DNA from: an uncultured Sphingomonas sp.
Lineage (GTDB): Bacteria > Pseudomonadota > Alphaproteobacteria > Sphingomonadales > Sphingomonadaceae
DNA: 64,000 nt
Assembly: GCF_937871615.1 (NCBI RefSeq)
Contig: NZ_CALMPA010000071.1
Span: forward strand, 1 to 64,000
Direction of reading: 5' to 3'
The position numbers and the translations under genes are program-made. Numbering within the stretch: position 1 is the stretch's first letter; the number at the start of each line of letters is the position of its first letter. Under the pieces are notes generated by a model. It worked only from the letters and a program-made list of their open reading frames with translations, made no database searches and was not told where the DNA came from. Positions 34,159-42,913 of this stretch are shown piece after piece.

Positions 34159-35532
34159 TCAGGCGGCGCGCCACGCCTCGGCCTGGCCGAGCGCGGTGCG
34201 GAAATGCGAAAGGCAGCGCCAGATGCAGAAGGCGCCGATCGGGTAATTCACAGCGGCCATCAACGCGAGCGTGCCGCCCAGCGATTCGCCGTGGAACAAC
34301 TGGTCGCTGACGAGCCCGCCCAGCAGCGGCCCGAACGAATAACTGAGGAAATTCACGACCACGAAATAGAGCGCCATCACCTGCCCGCGCAGTTCGTTCG
34401 GCACGATCAACTGCAACGCCGCCGCGCCCAGCCCGTTCGGCCAACCCATGAAGAACACCGCAGCCGCGACCAGCGTCATCGCAAGCGCGTAGCCAGGCAC
34501 CAGAAACGCGGTGACACCCAGCGTGACGAGCACGAGCGTCGCGCCGAGCACCAGCCGCAGCGTCGCGTCCGTCCGCCCGAGGCGCATCATTCTCGCCGCA
34601 ACCTCGCCGGCGAAAATTCCACCGCCGCTCCCCAGCAGCAGCGCAATGAGGCCGAAGGTGAAGCCCACCTGCGCACGGCTCGCGCCATGTTCGCGCAGGA
34701 AGAACTCCACCACCCAGTAGAATAGCGCCCATCCCTGCATCGCCAGCGCGGTGAAGCCGATGAAGTGATAGACAAGAAACCTGCGGCGCCCGGCGAAGAA
34801 CCGCGCCGCCTCGCCAAGCGTCATCCCGGCAGCATTCGCGTTGAGGCGCCCGATGCGCAGCGGCGACTTGATCGTCAGGGTGGCGACGGAGAGCAGCAAG
34901 CCCGGCGCCCCGACAATGACGAACATCGCCTGCCACGATCGCATCTCGCCGAACACCGGCAGCGCGATATGCGGCAACGCCTCCAGATGGCTCACGATCG
35001 CGCCGCCGAGCAGATTGGCAAGGCCAAGGCCGATGAACGGCGCGACGCCGAATATCCCCATCGCCAGCGGCAGCCGCGAACGATCGAAATAATCGGACAG
35101 CATTGATATCGCCGCCGGTGACAACGTGGCCTCGCCGACGCCAACCGTCGCGCGCGCCAGGAACAGATGCGTGAACTTCGTCGCGAACCCGCACGCCATC
35201 GTGGCCAGGCTCCAGAAGAAGATGCCCAGCCCGATGATCCGGCGGCGGTTCGCCCGATCCGCCAGCCACGCCATCGGAATCGTCAGGATCGTGTAGAAAC
35301 AGGTGAAGGCCAGGCCGCCCAGCAGCCCCATCATCGTGTCGCTGATGCCAAGATCGCGCTTCATCGGCCCGATCATCACCGCCAGGATCTGGCGATCAAT
35401 GACCGACACGGTTGAAGCCAGCGTCAGAAAGCCGACGACATACCAGCGGTGAAAGACGGTTCCCTGCGAGCCATGCGCCGATATCGCCGAAACATCGGCG
35501 TCGTTCGGGAGCAAGGCGACCGTCACCGACAT
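34159..35532 (-). CDS. MFS transporter, spinster-like
   Basis: A 457-residue MFS protein with about 12 membrane segments. Its signature (AWLADRANRRRIIG) and GVGEATLSPAAISMLSDYF are typical of spinster-like and sphingomonad catabolic-cluster transporters. It is the first gene of a six-gene operon with the CoA ligase, SDR, VOC, ThuA-like and SDR genes. It probably carries the acid substrate or an intermediate across the inner membrane. Confidence 0.87.
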   Translation of the reverse strand: MSVTVALLPNDADVSAISAHGSQGTVFHRWYVVGFLTLASTVSVIDRQILAVMIGPMKRDLGISDTMMGLLGGLAFTCFYTILTIPMAWLADRANRRRIIGLGIFFWSLATMACGFATKFTHLFLARATVGVGEATLSPAAISMLSDYFDRSRLPLAMGIFGVAPFIGLGLANLLGGAIVSHLEALPHIALPVFGEMRSWQAMFVIVGAPGLLLSVATLTIKSPLRIGRLNANAAGMTLGEAARFFAGRRRFLVYHFIGFTALAMQGWALFYWVVEFFLREHGASRAQVGFTFGLIALLLGSGGGIFAGEVAARMMRLGRTDATLRLVLGATLVLVTLGVTAFLVPGYALAMTLVAAAVFFMGWPNGLGAAALQLIVPNELRGQVMALYFVVVNFLSYSFGPLLGGLVSDQLFHGESLGGTLALMAAVNYPIGAFCIWRCLSHFRTALGQAEAWRAA

Positions 35533-35667
35533 TTCTATACCGTGCTCATGGGGGAAGGCGCGCAGATGGTCACGTACTCACGCCCTCCTCTCCCTCAGAT
35601 TACGTCCGCCCATCCGGCGACACGCTATGCGCGTCGCCACCGTCAGTTATGCCGATATGTGCCCGCC

Positions 35668-37098
35668 TCAACGGGCAGTGCCGGTCGCCTGCTCCATGCC
35701 CTCGGTCATCACCCGATCGAGCATCTGATGCATCTTGCGGATGCGCATCTCGGCATATCTGCCCAAGTGCAGCACGCCGGTCGCCGACGCCTCCATGCCG
35801 CTTTGCACGTGCGGGAGATTGCTCATGTCCTGTTCGAACACAGCCGCAAGGCCGGCAGACATTCCGCTGTTCGGCGCAAGCTCCACGATGCTCTCGTCGA
35901 CGCCAATCTCAAACACCGGCGCCGGCTTGGGCCGGGGCTTCCCTTTGGGCACGCGCTTGAGCATGTAGATATCCATGATCGACGTGGTGTGATCGTGCCC
36001 GTTCGGGCGCCAGCGATAGGTGAGGTTCGGCATGAACCCGGCCCAGAAGCTCATGTGCGGAAAGATATTGTAGAGCAGCGCATCAACCATCTCGGCATCG
36101 GATGCTGCGCTATAATCATGCCCATCCTCGGCGGAGAGCGTCTTGCGGGTCACTTCCGCCATGAAGGTGCGCGCCGTCTCGCCATCGGGCACCTTCATTT
36201 CACCGGGCTTGGCGCCGGCCCCTGCCGCCGATCGCGAGCCGACGCCTAGCAGCGCCTCGACGATCTCGTCCTCGCTGTAATCGCGCTGATTGAACGGACT
36301 CGGCACCATCTGCGCGGAGAATTGCCGCGTTATATAGTCCGACAGGATGTCATACTGGCTGTTGACGTCGGCCAGATAGGGCAGAAGCTGGGGATGCGTG
36401 GTGATCGCGTGGTGGCTCTCCATGAACGCCTCCGCCGCGGTCTTCCAGTTGCACGGCACGATCTTCTGCACATGAAAATGGATGTAGCGATCCTCGTTCT
36501 CGTAGCGTGCGAAATGCTCCTTGATCGGCCCGAGTACTTCATCGAGCGGGACGGCATTGCGATCCATGTTGACGAACACGAAACCCGCCCATGTGCCGAC
36601 CAGCGCCTCCGGCAGCGACAGGTCCGTCCCTTCCCATTGCGGGAAATCCCAGGAAATCGGATTGTCCTTGAAGCTGCCGTCGGTGTTCCAGGCGATTCCG
36701 TGATACGGGCAGCGGAACTCGTTCTTGCAGCCGCCCAGCGTCGCGAGCTTGCGCCCGCGATGCAGGCACGAATTATAGAACGCGCGGATTGCGCCATCCT
36801 TCTGGCGCACGATCAGCAGCGATTTGCCCGCGATCTCGTACACGATCGTGTCGCCGGGATTGGGGATTTCCTCCTCGCGGCACGCCATCTGCCAGATGCG
36901 CGGCCACAGATATTTTTCTTCCAGCCGGGCGAACGCGGGGTCGATGTAGCGATCGACCGGGACCGCGTCGGTGCCGAGATCGGGAACCGGGCCTTCGCGG
37001 AGATGCTCAGGAATCGGGCGCGTATCCCGTTCGAGGATCTCCTCGTAGGTTTCGGCCGGGTGACGGTCTGGGCGGAATTCTTTGGCCTGGACGTTCAT
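35668..37098 (-). CDS. Rieske non-heme iron oxygenase, alpha subunit (1)
   Basis: The 476-residue protein has the Rieske cluster motif Cys-x-His (CLHRG) and Cys-x2-His (CPYHG). The mononuclear iron site follows, with NWKTAAEAFMESHHAITTHP carrying the two His ligands. There is no beta-subunit gene. It is followed by 135 bases without a gene up to the MFS start. It probably hydroxylates a ring or demethylates; the substrate is unknown. A 16-base palindrome precedes the start. Confidence 0.93.
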   Translation of the reverse strand: MNVQAKEFRPDRHPAETYEEILERDTRPIPEHLREGPVPDLGTDAVPVDRYIDPAFARLEEKYLWPRIWQMACREEEIPNPGDTIVYEIAGKSLLIVRQKDGAIRAFYNSCLHRGRKLATLGGCKNEFRCPYHGIAWNTDGSFKDNPISWDFPQWEGTDLSLPEALVGTWAGFVFVNMDRNAVPLDEVLGPIKEHFARYENEDRYIHFHVQKIVPCNWKTAAEAFMESHHAITTHPQLLPYLADVNSQYDILSDYITRQFSAQMVPSPFNQRDYSEDEIVEALLGVGSRSAAGAGAKPGEMKVPDGETARTFMAEVTRKTLSAEDGHDYSAASDAEMVDALLYNIFPHMSFWAGFMPNLTYRWRPNGHDHTTSIMDIYMLKRVPKGKPRPKPAPVFEIGVDESIVELAPNSGMSAGLAAVFEQDMSNLPHVQSGMEASATGVLHLGRYAEMRIRKMHQMLDRVMTEGMEQATGTAR

Positions 37099-37108
37099 GG
37101 ATCACCTC

Positions 37109-37124
37109 TGACGCTGTAGCGTCA
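37109..37124. promoter_or_regulatory. Palindrome TGACGCT-GT-AGCGTCA just upstream of a Rieske gene
   Basis: Two perfect 7-base arms flank a 2-base centre, ending 11 bases before the oxygenase start at 37098 and adjoining its AGAGG ribosome site. Either a repressor site or an mRNA hairpin that affects translation would fit. It lies in the 71-base gap after the NIPSNAP-like gene. Confidence 0.45.
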
Positions 37125-37169
37125 TCCTCTCTCGCTAGAAACTAACACAATCTGCAATCTTGCCAAGTC

Positions 37170-37487
37170 TTATCGCCCCTCCGGCACCCACGAAGCGCGC
37201 GTGCCGAGCACCACCGTCTCGCGCTCGATCGCCGCGCCCAGCGCGGCGGCCATATCCGCGAAACGGTCATGCCCGCGCAGCGCGGCAAGTCCGCGCTGGT
37301 ATGCGTCGACATCCGGCAGCCGCCACACGTCGATCGCGGTGTGGAGGCGCCCGGTGATCTGCTCGATCGCGGCGACGAGGTGCCACCCTTGCGCCTCCAC
37401 GATCGCGACAAGCTCGATCATGGTCGTGCGGAATCGCGTGAGGTCCGCCGCGCGCAGTTCGAGCGTGGACTGCATGTAGATCGTCAT
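37170..37487 (-). CDS. Small dimeric alpha/beta-barrel protein (NIPSNAP/EthD-like)
   Basis: The 105-residue protein has the ferredoxin-like alpha/beta pattern of NIPSNAP/EthD/ABM families: an opening strand TIYMQSTLELRAADL, then WHLVAAIEQITGRLHTAIDVW. Its ATG overlaps the stop of the MDR gene by four bases. Proteins of this kind in catabolic clusters often assist oxygenases or degrade small reactive products; no catalytic residues can be named here. Confidence 0.65.
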   Translation of the reverse strand: MTIYMQSTLELRAADLTRFRTTMIELVAIVEAQGWHLVAAIEQITGRLHTAIDVWRLPDVDAYQRGLAALRGHDRFADMAAALGAAIERETVVLGTRASWVPEGR

Positions 37488-38500
37488 TGCCCCTCCCCTC
37501 TCAGCCTGAGCAGTTGCTTGCCGGTGTTCGCGCCGGAGAACAGGCGCATCAGTGTGCGCGGGGCGTTCTCGAACCCCTCCTGAATATCCTGCCGGGCGAT
37601 CAGCCGGCCTTCGGTCAGCCACTGCGACAGGCGTTTACGGGCAACGGGAAACTCCGCCTCGTGATCGTTGAGCAGAATCCCCTGCATCGTCGCGCGTTTG
37701 AACACGAGATTGAAGTAGTTCGCCGGGCCGATCGGCATCCCGCCGGTCTTGGAACGCGATATCCCGCCACAGATCACCACGCGCGCATGTAGCGCCAGAT
37801 GCGCGAGAATATCGTTTAGGATCACGCCACCGACATTGTCCCAGACGACATCTGCGCCATCGGGCGCCAGCCGCGCCAGTTCCGCCCCGATATCCCGCGA
37901 TTTATAGTCGATCGCCGCGTCGGCGCCCAGTTCGCCAGTGAGCCACGCGCATTTCTCCGCCCCGCCCGCAATGCCGATCACGCGGCAGCCCGCGATCTTC
38001 GCCAACTGAACGACGATCGCGCCAACCCCGCCCGCCGCGCCCGTCACCACCACGGTATCGCCGGGGAACGGCCTGCCGACATGCTTCATCCCGAAATAGG
38101 CGGTAAGCCCGACCACGCCGAGCACGTCGAGTTGCGCGGAAGGGTGCGCCTCGCCCTCCAGCGACTGGAACTGATCGCCGGGCAACGTGGCATATTCCTG
38201 CCAGCCGAACGGCCCCAGCACCTTCTCGCCAACCTTCAGATGCGGCGCCCGGCTCTCCAGAACGGTGCCGATGCCCGATCCGCGCATCATGTCGCCGATC
38301 TCGGTGCGCGCGACATAGCCGCCGATATTCTCCATCCAGCCCTTCATCGCCGGCTCGAACGCGAGCATGTCGACCTGAACCAGCACCTCGCCCGCGCCCG
38401 GCGAACGAACCTCGCCTTCGGTCATTGCGAAGTCGCTCTCGTTCACGTCGCGCGCCGTGGGCCGCCCCGCGATCGTCCAGCGGCGGTTGATTCGACTCAA
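37484..38500 (-). CDS. Zinc-free MDR NAD(P)H oxidoreductase
   Basis: A 338-residue paralogue of the reductases at 14579 and 28319, closest in style to the latter: both carry KGWMEN followed by GGY, an IGIAGG.EKC/NKC segment, and a C-terminal PANYFN/PSNYFN. It has the TGAAGGVGA cofactor loop. It is the first gene of a small operon with the NIPSNAP-like protein and a Rieske oxygenase. It is divergent from the TIM-barrel gene across 79 bases. Confidence 0.87.
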   Translation of the reverse strand: MSRINRRWTIAGRPTARDVNESDFAMTEGEVRSPGAGEVLVQVDMLAFEPAMKGWMENIGGYVARTEIGDMMRGSGIGTVLESRAPHLKVGEKVLGPFGWQEYATLPGDQFQSLEGEAHPSAQLDVLGVVGLTAYFGMKHVGRPFPGDTVVVTGAAGGVGAIVVQLAKIAGCRVIGIAGGAEKCAWLTGELGADAAIDYKSRDIGAELARLAPDGADVVWDNVGGVILNDILAHLALHARVVICGGISRSKTGGMPIGPANYFNLVFKRATMQGILLNDHEAEFPVARKRLSQWLTEGRLIARQDIQEGFENAPRTLMRLFSGANTGKQLLRLRGEGQ

Positions 38501-38579
38501 TGCACCCTCCTCTTGCTACCCTAATGCCGCGCTTTCGAGAAAAGGTCGACAACTTTAACACGCGCGGCATAATAAGCCG

Positions 38580-39368
38580 ATGCAAACCCTATCGCTCGCC
38601 GCCGGTGTGCTGCCCGATCACACGCCCCAAACGACTGCCCGCGCCGCCGCCGCGGCCGGCTATGACGCAACCGGCGTCTGGGTCGATCTCGATAACTGGA
38701 CGGCCGGGACAACCCGCGAATTGAAGACGATCCTCGCCGAGAACGCGCTCGCCGCGCTTGATATCGAGGTCGTCTGGCTGATGCCCGGCCCGTTCGACGA
38801 CAAACACCGCCGCATCATTGATATCGGGCGGGAGATTGGCGCGGCGAACGTGCTGTGCGTCAGTTCCGACCCGGATGACGGCGCGACCGCCGCGAAATTG
38901 GCCGCACTATGCGAACACGCCGCCGGAGACATCCGGATCGCGCTGGAATTCGCGCTGTTCACCGAGGTGAAAACGATCGGGCAGGCGAGTTCGATCCTGC
39001 GCGCGGTGGGCGATCCCGCCATGGCAATGCTGATCGACCCGCTCCACCTCGCGCGTTCGGGTGGCACCCCGGCGGACGTCGCCGCGCTCCCCCCGGCATG
39101 GCTTCCTTATGCTCAATTCTGCGATGCGGAGCCGCTGACCTTCGACACGTCCGATCGCGCCGCGATCATCGCGGAGGCGGTCGATCGGCGGCGCCACATC
39201 GGCGACGGTGTGCTGCCGCTGCGCGAACTCGCGACCGCGCTCCCGCGCGACATCCCGCTAAGTATCGAATTACGCTCGAAAGCGCTGCGCGACAGGCACC
39301 CCGATCCCGTCGCACGCGCGCGCGCCGTTCTAGCCGCCACGCGCCAGTTTCTGCGGCAGGAAAGCTGA
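38580..39368 (+). CDS. Sugar-phosphate isomerase/epimerase-like TIM-barrel protein
   Basis: The 262-residue protein fits the xylose-isomerase-like TIM-barrel (AP endonuclease 2) family. Likely metal ligands are Glu in ALEFALF, Asp/His in LIDPLHLARSG, Asp in QFCDAEP and Glu in SIELRS. Members isomerise, epimerise or dehydrate small molecules. It is alone on the plus strand between two minus-strand oxygenase operons. The substrate is unknown; a ring-intermediate isomerase is plausible. Confidence 0.78.
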   Translation: MQTLSLAAGVLPDHTPQTTARAAAAAGYDATGVWVDLDNWTAGTTRELKTILAENALAALDIEVVWLMPGPFDDKHRRIIDIGREIGAANVLCVSSDPDDGATAAKLAALCEHAAGDIRIALEFALFTEVKTIGQASSILRAVGDPAMAMLIDPLHLARSGGTPADVAALPPAWLPYAQFCDAEPLTFDTSDRAAIIAEAVDRRRHIGDGVLPLRELATALPRDIPLSIELRSKALRDRHPDPVARARAVLAATRQFLRQES

Positions 39369-39403
39369 CCGCTCCGCCATACCGGACGCGATAGCCGAAA
39401 CGA

Positions 39404-40681
39404 CTATTCGGCGGCGGCCTGAAGGCTCAGTTCGTCCAGCCGCGGGTCGTTCGGCACGATCCAGTCGGCTCCGATCACCGGCGCCACGCGCAAGTCCGCC
39501 GGTATCCGATCGTGGCCGATCATCGCATCCGCCTGCTGATGCCAGTGATAGATGCGCGCCTCCTGATAGCTCAGCGGCACGCCTTGGAAGCCGTAGCTTT
39601 CCTGGCTTTTCTGTATCCACTTGCCGAACTCGGTATCTTCCTCAAGCACACTGTTGAGATAGGTGATCGTGGCGTCCCAAAAGCCAGGGCGCACGCCCTC
39701 GCCCCAATCCGGGCCGAACCACCAGACCTCCATTTTCGATCGAGTCGGCCCGTTCGGCCAGAAATTCAGCACGAAATACCCGGTCGGCCCAAGCGGAGAG
39801 ACCCAGTTCGGAAAGAGATTGTACGATTGCGTGCAGGTCCGCCCGATCTCCCCCACGCTCTCGATCTCGGGCCGCTGAAAATCACCGACGTTGGCGGCGC
39901 GATAATTCTCGCCTTCCTTCTTCTCCCAGCCGGGCGCGATCATCCGCCCATGGCCATAGGGATAGAGGCTGTTCACGTTGCGGCGATGATCCAGCCCGAG
40001 CGCCACGGTGGAAGGGTGGATATTGGGAACATGGTACACTTCCATGTTCGCCTCCATCGCGATCTTCCAGTTGCAATCCAGATCCCAGATATAGTGGTCC
40101 ACCAGCCGCGTCGCGTCGAAGCGGAATTCCTCCCATTCCTCCGCGATCGGGCCGAGCCATTCGCTGAGCGGTGGCGCGTCGGCGCTGAAATTTACGAAGA
40201 TCAGCTTGCCATATCGCTCGCACCGCACCTGACGCAGCGACCGGCAGGAGAAATCGAGATCGGCGAAATCCTCGGGATCACGAACCGATACGAGCTTGCC
40301 CTCGTCGTCATAAACCCAGCCGTGATATTTGCAGGTGAGCCGCGCGCGCCGGCCCTTCTCCTGGGTCACGACCGGCGCGCCGCGATGGCTGCACGTATTG
40401 TAGAAGGCGTTCACCTCGCCCGAGCGGGCGTGGACGAGCACGATCGGCTGGCCGGCGGTTTCCCACAGCTTGAAGCAACCGTGCTGCGGAATCTCGTCCA
40501 TATGCCCCGCGAACAACCAGCTCTTCCGCCATAACTGATCGCGCTCGAGTTCCGCGAAACGCGGATCGGTATAGCGCCCTCCCGGCACGTCGGGGAGCTT
40601 GGGGAATGCCGGCGGCGGCGCGGCGCGCGCTGCCTCATATTCCATCAGCGCGCGCAATTGATCGACCGTCGCCTGATCCAT
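39404..40681 (-). CDS. Rieske non-heme iron oxygenase, alpha subunit (2)
   Basis: The 425-residue protein has the Rieske ligands CSHRG and CKYHG. Its iron site reads NWKIAMEANMEVYHVPNIH, with both His ligands. No beta subunit is present. It lies 15 bases downstream of a third alpha subunit in a two-gene operon. The two proteins are only distantly similar by eye, so they may act on successive substrates or form a hetero-oligomer. Confidence 0.93.
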   Translation of the reverse strand: MDQATVDQLRALMEYEAARAAPPPAFPKLPDVPGGRYTDPRFAELERDQLWRKSWLFAGHMDEIPQHGCFKLWETAGQPIVLVHARSGEVNAFYNTCSHRGAPVVTQEKGRRARLTCKYHGWVYDDEGKLVSVRDPEDFADLDFSCRSLRQVRCERYGKLIFVNFSADAPPLSEWLGPIAEEWEEFRFDATRLVDHYIWDLDCNWKIAMEANMEVYHVPNIHPSTVALGLDHRRNVNSLYPYGHGRMIAPGWEKKEGENYRAANVGDFQRPEIESVGEIGRTCTQSYNLFPNWVSPLGPTGYFVLNFWPNGPTRSKMEVWWFGPDWGEGVRPGFWDATITYLNSVLEEDTEFGKWIQKSQESYGFQGVPLSYQEARIYHWHQQADAMIGHDRIPADLRVAPVIGADWIVPNDPRLDELSLQAAAE

Positions 40682-40696
40682 CGTTCTGCTCCCCGG

Positions 40697-41908
40697 TTAC
40701 TCTGCCGCCTGCAATTGCGGCCCGGCGAACAGGCCGACGAGTTCATCATCATCCGCGGCGATGATGCGATCGGTCCACTTATGGAAAGCCTGTGCGCCGC
40801 CCTCATTGCGGCCGAACAACACCTTTTCGAGCGTGCCGTGATCGAGCGCGCGCTGCTGGCGCAGGCCGGTCGCGTAATCCTCGTCCTTCACCACCGTTTC
40901 CAGGAAGGCGAACTGCGCATGTGCCGCCTCCTCCTGCTCCTCGGTGGGGCGGCGTTCCATCAGATACATCTGGCGCGTCCAGGATTCGCCGACCTGATCG
41001 CCCGGCAGAAGCTGTGAGATCATCACCCCGCGACCGCCGCCATTGAAGCTGGCGATCGAGATGCACGGGAAGATCGTCCACACCCCGTTGAGCACCAGAT
41101 CGTCGGACCATTGCTCCTCCGGCAGATCGGCGAGTTCGCGCGCCGCACGATCAGGCGCGACCAGTCGCTGATGCGGCCCCCAGGCATGATAATGCGCGCG
41201 GTTGCCGAGCATGTTGTTGGCGTTCAGCGTATCCTTGTGGAGCACTGGCAGGTGATAGAAATCCAGATAGCCGTCATAGGCGATCTTCCAGTTCGGCCCG
41301 CGCAGCACGCGGCTGGAGAAGAAGAACCAGTCCTTGAAGTTGAACGCCTCCAGCAGCGCATCATAGCCGGACAGGAAATCGTCGATATCCAGCTTCAGCT
41401 TCGGATCGACGCTGCCGAAGATCAGCCCGGCACGTTCGGCCACTGGCAGCGCGGTGAGGCCGAGGCATGATTTGTCCACCTTGCCGAAATCACCCGCCGC
41501 CGCGACCGCGATGAGTTCGCCTTTCTGTCCGAAGCTCCAGCCGTGATAGGGGCACACGAAACGCTTGGCGTTGCCAGTGGGATCGACCGCGACATTGGTG
41601 CCGCGATGGGTGCAACTGTTGACGAACAGGCGCACTATTCCATCCTGCCCGCGCACGAGCAACAGCGGGATGCCCGCCACCTCCATCGTCTTGAAATCGT
41701 TCGGGTTGGGGATTTCGCACGACGGCGCGAGCATCAGCGGCAGCCGCTTGAAGATGCGATCCACCTCCAGCTTGAAGCGCCCCGCGTCAGTGTAATTCTT
41801 CGCCGGCACCGCGAGCACGTCGTCGACCAGTTCGAACGTGTTCTCGCGTGCGTGCTTCACGCTGTGCCGCATCATTGCCGCGATCGCGGCATTCGCCATG
41901 GCTCTCAT
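40697..41908 (-). CDS. Rieske non-heme iron oxygenase, alpha subunit (3)
   Basis: The 403-residue protein has the Rieske ligands CTHRG and CPYHG, and an iron-site region NWKIAYDGYLDFYHLPVLH with the two His ligands. AGGAGAGG precedes the start at 41908; an ATG six bases downstream of it is an alternative. It leads the operon with oxygenase (2). A promoter-like TTGACG-N16-GATATA and a GCGTTAT element lie just upstream. Confidence 0.93.
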   Translation of the reverse strand: MRAMANAAIAAMMRHSVKHARENTFELVDDVLAVPAKNYTDAGRFKLEVDRIFKRLPLMLAPSCEIPNPNDFKTMEVAGIPLLLVRGQDGIVRLFVNSCTHRGTNVAVDPTGNAKRFVCPYHGWSFGQKGELIAVAAAGDFGKVDKSCLGLTALPVAERAGLIFGSVDPKLKLDIDDFLSGYDALLEAFNFKDWFFFSSRVLRGPNWKIAYDGYLDFYHLPVLHKDTLNANNMLGNRAHYHAWGPHQRLVAPDRAARELADLPEEQWSDDLVLNGVWTIFPCISIASFNGGGRGVMISQLLPGDQVGESWTRQMYLMERRPTEEQEEAAHAQFAFLETVVKDEDYATGLRQQRALDHGTLEKVLFGRNEGGAQAFHKWTDRIIAADDDELVGLFAGPQLQAAE

Positions 41909-41941
41909 CGAGCGGCCCTCTCCTATAAATGTAGCAAGCGT

Positions 41942-41969
41942 TATATCTTCGTCATCAATGTCGCGTCAA
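41942..41969 (-). promoter_or_regulatory. Putative promoter of the two-Rieske operon with overlapping GCGTTAT element
   Basis: On the minus strand TTGACG (41969-41964) and GATATA (41947-41942) are 16 bases apart. The -10 overlaps the GCGTTATAT element (plus strand 41938-41946) that also occurs upstream of the MDR gene at 14579. An overlapping operator would block polymerase. Inferred from spacing and similarity only. Confidence 0.35.
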
Positions 41970-41970
41970 T

Positions 41971-42720
41971 TCAGCTCGTAGCACCACCATCCACCACCAT
42001 CGCCGCCCCCGTGACGAAACGGGATCGCGCGGAGGCGAGGTAGAGCACCATTTCCGCGATATCGTCCGGCTCGCCGATATGGCCGATCGGATGCACGGCG
42101 ACGAAACCCTCCATCAGTTCCTGCGGATTCGGCACCTGCGCCATCACCTTGTCGAGCATCGCGGTACGGATGACGCCGGGGTGGACGGAATTGACGCGAA
42201 TCCGGGTGCCCGTGGTCGCGCAATGCAACGCGATGGATTTCGTCATCAGCGTTACGCCTGCCTTGGCGGCGTTATACGCGACGAGGTTCGCCGACGCCTG
42301 AAGCCCGGCGATCGAAGCGATGTTCACGATTGATCCGCCACCCGATCGCGACATCAATGGAATCGCCAGCTTGCACCCGATAAAGGTGCCCACCAGATCA
42401 ACGTCGAGCGTGCGCCGAAAACCCGCCAGATCCATCTCGTCGATTGATCCCATCAGCGTGATGCCCGCGTTGTTCACCAGCACATCAAGCCGCCCGTAGC
42501 GTTGCTCCACCGCCGCTAAGGCGGCGGCCCAGTCGGCCTCGCTGGTAACATCGTGGCGAACGAACATCCCGCCGATCGAACCGGCCACAGCCTCTCCGGT
42601 CGCGGTTTCGATATCGGTCACAACCACAGTCGCGCCCGCTTCGGCCAGCTTGCGCGCCGCCGCTTCGCCCAGCCCTGCCGCCGCGCCCGTGACCAGCGCT
42701 ACCTTGCCCTGCAATTCCAT
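41971..42720 (-). CDS. Short-chain dehydrogenase/reductase (SDR)
   Basis: A 249-residue classical SDR with the cofactor motif VTGAAAGLG, NNAG, active-site Ser and YNAAK, and VDGGATS at the end. The ATG at 42720 is preferred over an upstream in-frame extension because it matches the usual start of the family (MELQGKVALVTG). It lies 62 bases upstream of the Rieske operon on the same strand. The substrate is unknown. Confidence 0.88.
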   Translation of the reverse strand: MELQGKVALVTGAAAGLGEAAARKLAEAGATVVVTDIETATGEAVAGSIGGMFVRHDVTSEADWAAALAAVEQRYGRLDVLVNNAGITLMGSIDEMDLAGFRRTLDVDLVGTFIGCKLAIPLMSRSGGGSIVNIASIAGLQASANLVAYNAAKAGVTLMTKSIALHCATTGTRIRVNSVHPGVIRTAMLDKVMAQVPNPQELMEGFVAVHPIGHIGEPDDIAEMVLYLASARSRFVTGAAMVVDGGATS

Positions 42721-42731
42721 ACCCTCTCCCC

Positions 42732-42863
42732 CTATCGCGCGACCGGCTGTTCGTCGGGTCCGGGCGCCTTGTCCGGCACCACGACGGTGATCCATCCATC
42801 CACTTCTTCCGCCGCGAAGGTGCACAACGGGCAATGCTCCCCCGAATCAATTACGCGTGTCAG
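42732..42863 (-). CDS. Possible small protein with a CPLC motif
   Basis: An open frame ends in TAG 11 bases before the SDR start. It encodes EHCPLCTFAAEEVDGWITVV and then a Pro-rich end. Only non-ATG starts (such as CTG at 42863) are available. The sequence looks protein-like and the CPLC pair could bind metal, but there is no clear ribosome site. It may be a real short gene coupled to the SDR or a chance frame. Confidence 0.3.
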   Translation of the reverse strand: MTRVIDSGEHCPLCTFAAEEVDGWITVVVPDKAPGPDEQPVAR

Positions 42864-42913
42864 TATTGACCGCCCCCTCCCGCTCTGCAAGCCTTGGGGC
42901 AAGGAGGGAGTCG

